Below are positions 6,225 through 9,192 of a DNA stretch of 9,192 bases, one piece after another. A program made the translations under genes and the position numbers. The stretch covers positions 1 to 9,192 of the forward strand of contig CAZVDU010000155.1 of the NCBI GenBank assembly GCA_964625615.1, read 5' to 3'. A model generated the notes under the pieces. The model saw only the letters and a list, made by a program, of their open reading frames with translations, did no database searches and was not told where the DNA came from. The stretch is from M269 sp964625615. Its GTDB lineage: Bacteria; Pseudomonadota; Gammaproteobacteria; Enterobacterales; Alteromonadaceae. Within the stretch, counting starts at the first letter, position 1. Every line of letters starts with the position of its first letter.

Positions 6225-9192
6225 AGGGTTTGATTCGTAATGACATTCAGTTTTTCTTAAGACAACCCCTGTTTTGGTTAACCTTGCTGTTGATGCCTGG
6301 CTTTGCTTTTTTACTGGCGATTGGCACGGGTTCGGTGAGCGATATTCCGTTAAAGCAAATGCAAATGATCAGCATGGGGTTGTTGATGATGGCGCTGCCG
6401 TTGTCCTTTGCCTTTTTATCACCTGTACTGTACCTCCGAGACAAAACATCAGGAATGCAGGAGCTGATTTCGGTGACGCCTGTACAGAAATACCAGCGGT
6501 TATTGGCAAGGTGGTCAACACTGGTTTTAACTCACCTTTTTCTATTGATTTTGTGTGATCTGATCTTCGCCGTACACGCCAATATGCAGCAAGGCTTTGA
6601 ACAAAGTATTGTCAATTTTGCTGCTTTTAATGTCTTATTATTAGGCATGCCAGCTGTTGTCTTTTTAGCGTCTTTATCACTTTGGGTTAGCGAAAAGTTC
6701 GGTAGCGCTTTGGTCAATTATGTTGTCTTTATTCTGTTTTGGTTGGGTTACGTTATTTTGGCGAGCATGACAGGGTCGCCTATTTTAGCGGGTAGTACGC
6801 ATGTCAGTACTGGTCTTATGAACGCTATGCAGTTATTTGACCCTTATGGCATTAGTGCGCTGATGTCGAGTATTCAACAAACTGGGCACGTCGAACTGTG
6901 GAGCCTATCCTTAGTATTGAATCGGGTTGGTTATCTACTGTTGTCGTTAGTCATCTTTATATTTTCGCTTTATGCAAAGCCTCTGCAATTTAACATTCGT
7001 ACATTGTTGAAAAACAAGAGCACAGCTTTGAAGGAGGGTATCGATGATGCTCATAATATATCAGATACATTTTACGAGAAGTCGATAACTCATCCACAAT
7101 ATTCCTTTTTGGCAACATTGCGCCAACTGATCATTACTGATCTTAAAGGGTTACTCAGTAACAAATTAAATATATTGTTGCTCGTTGGTTGGCCGATGTT
7201 GGTTTTTCAGGAAGTGTTATCTGGTATTGGCCATGCTGAATCCTTCTCGGTGCTGACACCTAACAGTATTGATGCGATTAATCGTATTGCATGGGACCTT
7301 ATTCCAATCGCAGGTAGCCTGTTTGCAGCCCTCTTTTCTTGGCAGCTTTGTTGGAGAAATAAACAGCACGATATCGCTGAACTAGTATCAGTAGCGCCGG
7401 TCGGTTCAGGCGTTTTCTCACTAAGCCACTTGGTGAATCTAATACTAGCGCTTTCTTTGTTGATTGTGTTGGCTGCTATTGGAGCTTTGGCTGCTGAGTT
7501 TGTTGCTGGAAGCCAGGTAATGCCTATGCATTACGTAAAGCAGTTTAGTTTTAATTGGGTTTCAGCGATTATCTTGGCGGCAACCTTTGTTGCTATTCAC
7601 ACCTTCTCGCATCAACGTATGGTTGCGGGTTTATTGGTGATGTCTGTGCTTATTATTAAGTATTCACCTTTGACGGCTCTTTTGGGTTTTAGTCATCCAC
7701 TATGGGACATCTTTACTATTCCCCTATCTACACCCGATTCGTTTTGGGGATTTACTGGCGCAAGCACAACATTACTGCCTTATGGTCTTTTTTGGACGTT
7801 GTTCTCGTTTGTTCTTGTACTCTTTGCGATTGAATATTCTCACCGTGGTAGCGGTATAAGAACAGTCTATTGGCGATTGATACAGGTAAAAGCAAAGCTT
7901 TGGCAGTTTGGTGCAGTTGGTCTTTGTATCTTTGCATTAGTGTTGCACCAAAAGATGCTCGACGAGCAGCCGTTATTAACCTCTGTCCAAAATCGTGACT
8001 GGCGCGTTCAGTATGAACAGAAATATAGTCATTGGTCTGATACTCCACAACCCAGTGTAGAGTCTATTGACTCAGCAGTTGATATCTACCCTGAGCAAGG
8101 CATTGCTTCTTTCACTTTGGATTATACCTTGGTCAACAAAACAGACTCTCCTATACACGAGGTTCTTGTTGGTGGTTGGGGTAACATTGCCTTTAAAAGT
8201 GTGGCGCTGGAGCAAGCCACATTGCAGTCGTTTGATAAGGCGTTAAATCAGACTATTTTTAAGACTGCGTCGGCTATGATGCCAAATGATGCTTTAACGT
8301 TAACCGTTCATTTTGATTACAAGCAACCTTCATTGCTAGAAGCGGATATGCATCAAATTGTTAAGCCATCTTTCACCTATTTACGTTCGGTGCCTGCGTT
8401 ACCGCATGTTGGCTTTAATTCGAATGCGAGAATTAGGAATACTGAAATACGCAAAGAATATGGCCTTTCTCCTATCTTAAATGATTTGCCATCTGAACGA
8501 TTTGCAAATGGAGATGTGAGGGAAGGGAGTTATGATTTCGTCCATTTTAGAAGCGTAGTTTCAACATCTGCGGCCCAACATGCGTTAACTCAAGGTGAGT
8601 TGAAACGCGACTGGCTGGAAGGCGATCGTAAATACTTTGAGTACGAAACCAATCAACCTATGCGTAATATCCCTGTATGGATGTCAGTGCCTTTTCAACC
8701 CGTTAAGGACGAAGTCGATGGCATTGAGCTGAACATTTTCGCGCCAGAAGCGGAAAAAGCGGCCGATCTGCACATGTTAGCCATGCAGGATACTATCCAT
8801 TGGTTTAATCAGCATATTTACCCTTATCAAGGCAAACAACTGAACATTGTTGCGTTCCCCAATATAGGACCAACTGGCTATGCGCTTCCACAAGTTATTC
8901 TGATTAATAATCGCGTTGGCTTTAGAGCCCGTCCTTCAGCAGATGCTGGATTTGACCAACGATATAGGCGAGCAGTACACGAAACCGCTCATCAATGGTT
9001 TGGTCATACATTGGGTAACGGTGTTGAACACGATCGAAGTTTTCTTATCGAATCTATGGCGAAATATATAGAGCTGGTTATGATTGAACAACGATACGGG
9101 CAAGCCGCAGTTGATTCATTAGTCGCTTATGAAGACAGTCGATATCGCATTGCACAAGCGCGCTCCAGCAGACCAACCCAAGCTTTAGTTGA
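6221..9192 (+). CDS. ABC-2-like permease fused to M1-type peptidase domain (3' partial)
   Basis: The reading frame is open from ATG at 6221 to the window edge: 990 full codons, no stop. AAGGAG at 6209-6214 is a strong ribosome site. Residues ~18-255 and ~320-550 are two multi-pass membrane halves, each with a matching loop after its second membrane segment: ELISVTPV (81-88) and ELVSVAPV (387-394). A final membrane segment (~563-578) leads to a soluble region, probably periplasmic. It ends with a gluzincin site: HETAH (920-924) followed by WFGH, then E944 in LIESMAKY, 19 residues between second His and Glu. That is one more than classic M1 enzymes but is what I recall for permease/M1 fusions. 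There is no GAMEN motif; PTGYALPQVILI (about 882-893) lies where one would expect it. The M1 catalytic Tyr would lie beyond the edge. Such fusions are ~1,200 residues, so roughly 200 are missing. It partners the ATPase upstream; I infer an exporter coupled to peptide cleavage or sensing. Confidence 0.88.
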   Translation, partial: MKGLIRNDIQFFLRQPLFWLTLLLMPGFAFLLAIGTGSVSDIPLKQMQMISMGLLMMALPLSFAFLSPVLYLRDKTSGMQELISVTPVQKYQRLLARWSTLVLTHLFLLILCDLIFAVHANMQQGFEQSIVNFAAFNVLLLGMPAVVFLASLSLWVSEKFGSALVNYVVFILFWLGYVILASMTGSPILAGSTHVSTGLMNAMQLFDPYGISALMSSIQQTGHVELWSLSLVLNRVGYLLLSLVIFIFSLYAKPLQFNIRTLLKNKSTALKEGIDDAHNISDTFYEKSITHPQYSFLATLRQLIITDLKGLLSNKLNILLLVGWPMLVFQEVLSGIGHAESFSVLTPNSIDAINRIAWDLIPIAGSLFAALFSWQLCWRNKQHDIAELVSVAPVGSGVFSLSHLVNLILALSLLIVLAAIGALAAEFVAGSQVMPMHYVKQFSFNWVSAIILAATFVAIHTFSHQRMVAGLLVMSVLIIKYSPLTALLGFSHPLWDIFTIPLSTPDSFWGFTGASTTLLPYGLFWTLFSFVLVLFAIEYSHRGSGIRTVYWRLIQVKAKLWQFGAVGLCIFALVLHQKMLDEQPLLTSVQNRDWRVQYEQKYSHWSDTPQPSVESIDSAVDIYPEQGIASFTLDYTLVNKTDSPIHEVLVGGWGNIAFKSVALEQATLQSFDKALNQTIFKTASAMMPNDALTLTVHFDYKQPSLLEADMHQIVKPSFTYLRSVPALPHVGFNSNARIRNTEIRKEYGLSPILNDLPSERFANGDVREGSYDFVHFRSVVSTSAAQHALTQGELKRDWLEGDRKYFEYETNQPMRNIPVWMSVPFQPVKDEVDGIELNIFAPEAEKAADLHMLAMQDTIHWFNQHIYPYQGKQLNIVAFPNIGPTGYALPQVILINNRVGFRARPSADAGFDQRYRRAVHETAHQWFGHTLGNGVEHDRSFLIESMAKYIELVMIEQRYGQAAVDSLVAYEDSRYRIAQARSSRPTQALV

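Noticed and set aside
7752..8048. Minus-strand 98-codon open frame within the permease-peptidase gene.
   Set aside because: The plus-strand frame is continuously open and shows the expected membrane pattern here; this is antisense shadow.

Overview
The window looks like chromosomal DNA from a gammaproteobacterium, probably a marine Alteromonadales-like lineage. The main evidence is that the first ~71 bases are the 3' end of the RNase P RNA gene (rnpB) and closely match the gammaproteobacterial (E. coli-type) sequence as I remember it. The moderately AT-rich composition and the gene types agree, but the genus is a guess. I see no insertion sequence, phage gene, CRISPR array, tRNA or rRNA. No stretch longer than about 250 bases lacks a gene.

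Layout: (1) 1-71, the rnpB 3' end, running in from the left. (2) 261-1517 (+), an exported protein with the His/Glu motifs of the ChaN/TraB/erythromycin-esterase-like fold. (3) 1733-2911 (+), a membrane-anchored M19 (renal dipeptidase-type) dipeptidase with a complete metal site. (4) 2923-5120 (-), a two-gene operon, convergent with the dipeptidase, encoding a LytTR response regulator and a multi-pass membrane histidine kinase of the LytS/YehU type. The two genes overlap by 4 bases. (5) 5121-5369, a 249-base divergent control region with a 21-base-period direct repeat and a 9-base inverted copy. (6) 5370 to the right edge (+), an ABC ATPase overlapping by 4 bases a very long gene that runs off the window. 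That gene has at least 990 codons: two tandem ABC-2-like permease halves fused to a soluble domain carrying an M1 zinc-peptidase signature.

Parts 4-6 read as one module. A membrane kinase and LytTR regulator are divergent from an ABC ATPase and a permease-peptidase fusion, and a repeat of the spacing LytTR proteins usually bind lies between them. My inference is that the kinase senses a membrane or extracellular signal, possibly a peptide, and that the regulator controls the transporter-peptidase pair, itself, or both. The substrate is not visible in the sequence. The dipeptidase next door could finish the breakdown of peptides, but it is transcribed towards the regulator and has its own upstream gap, so that link is only positional.
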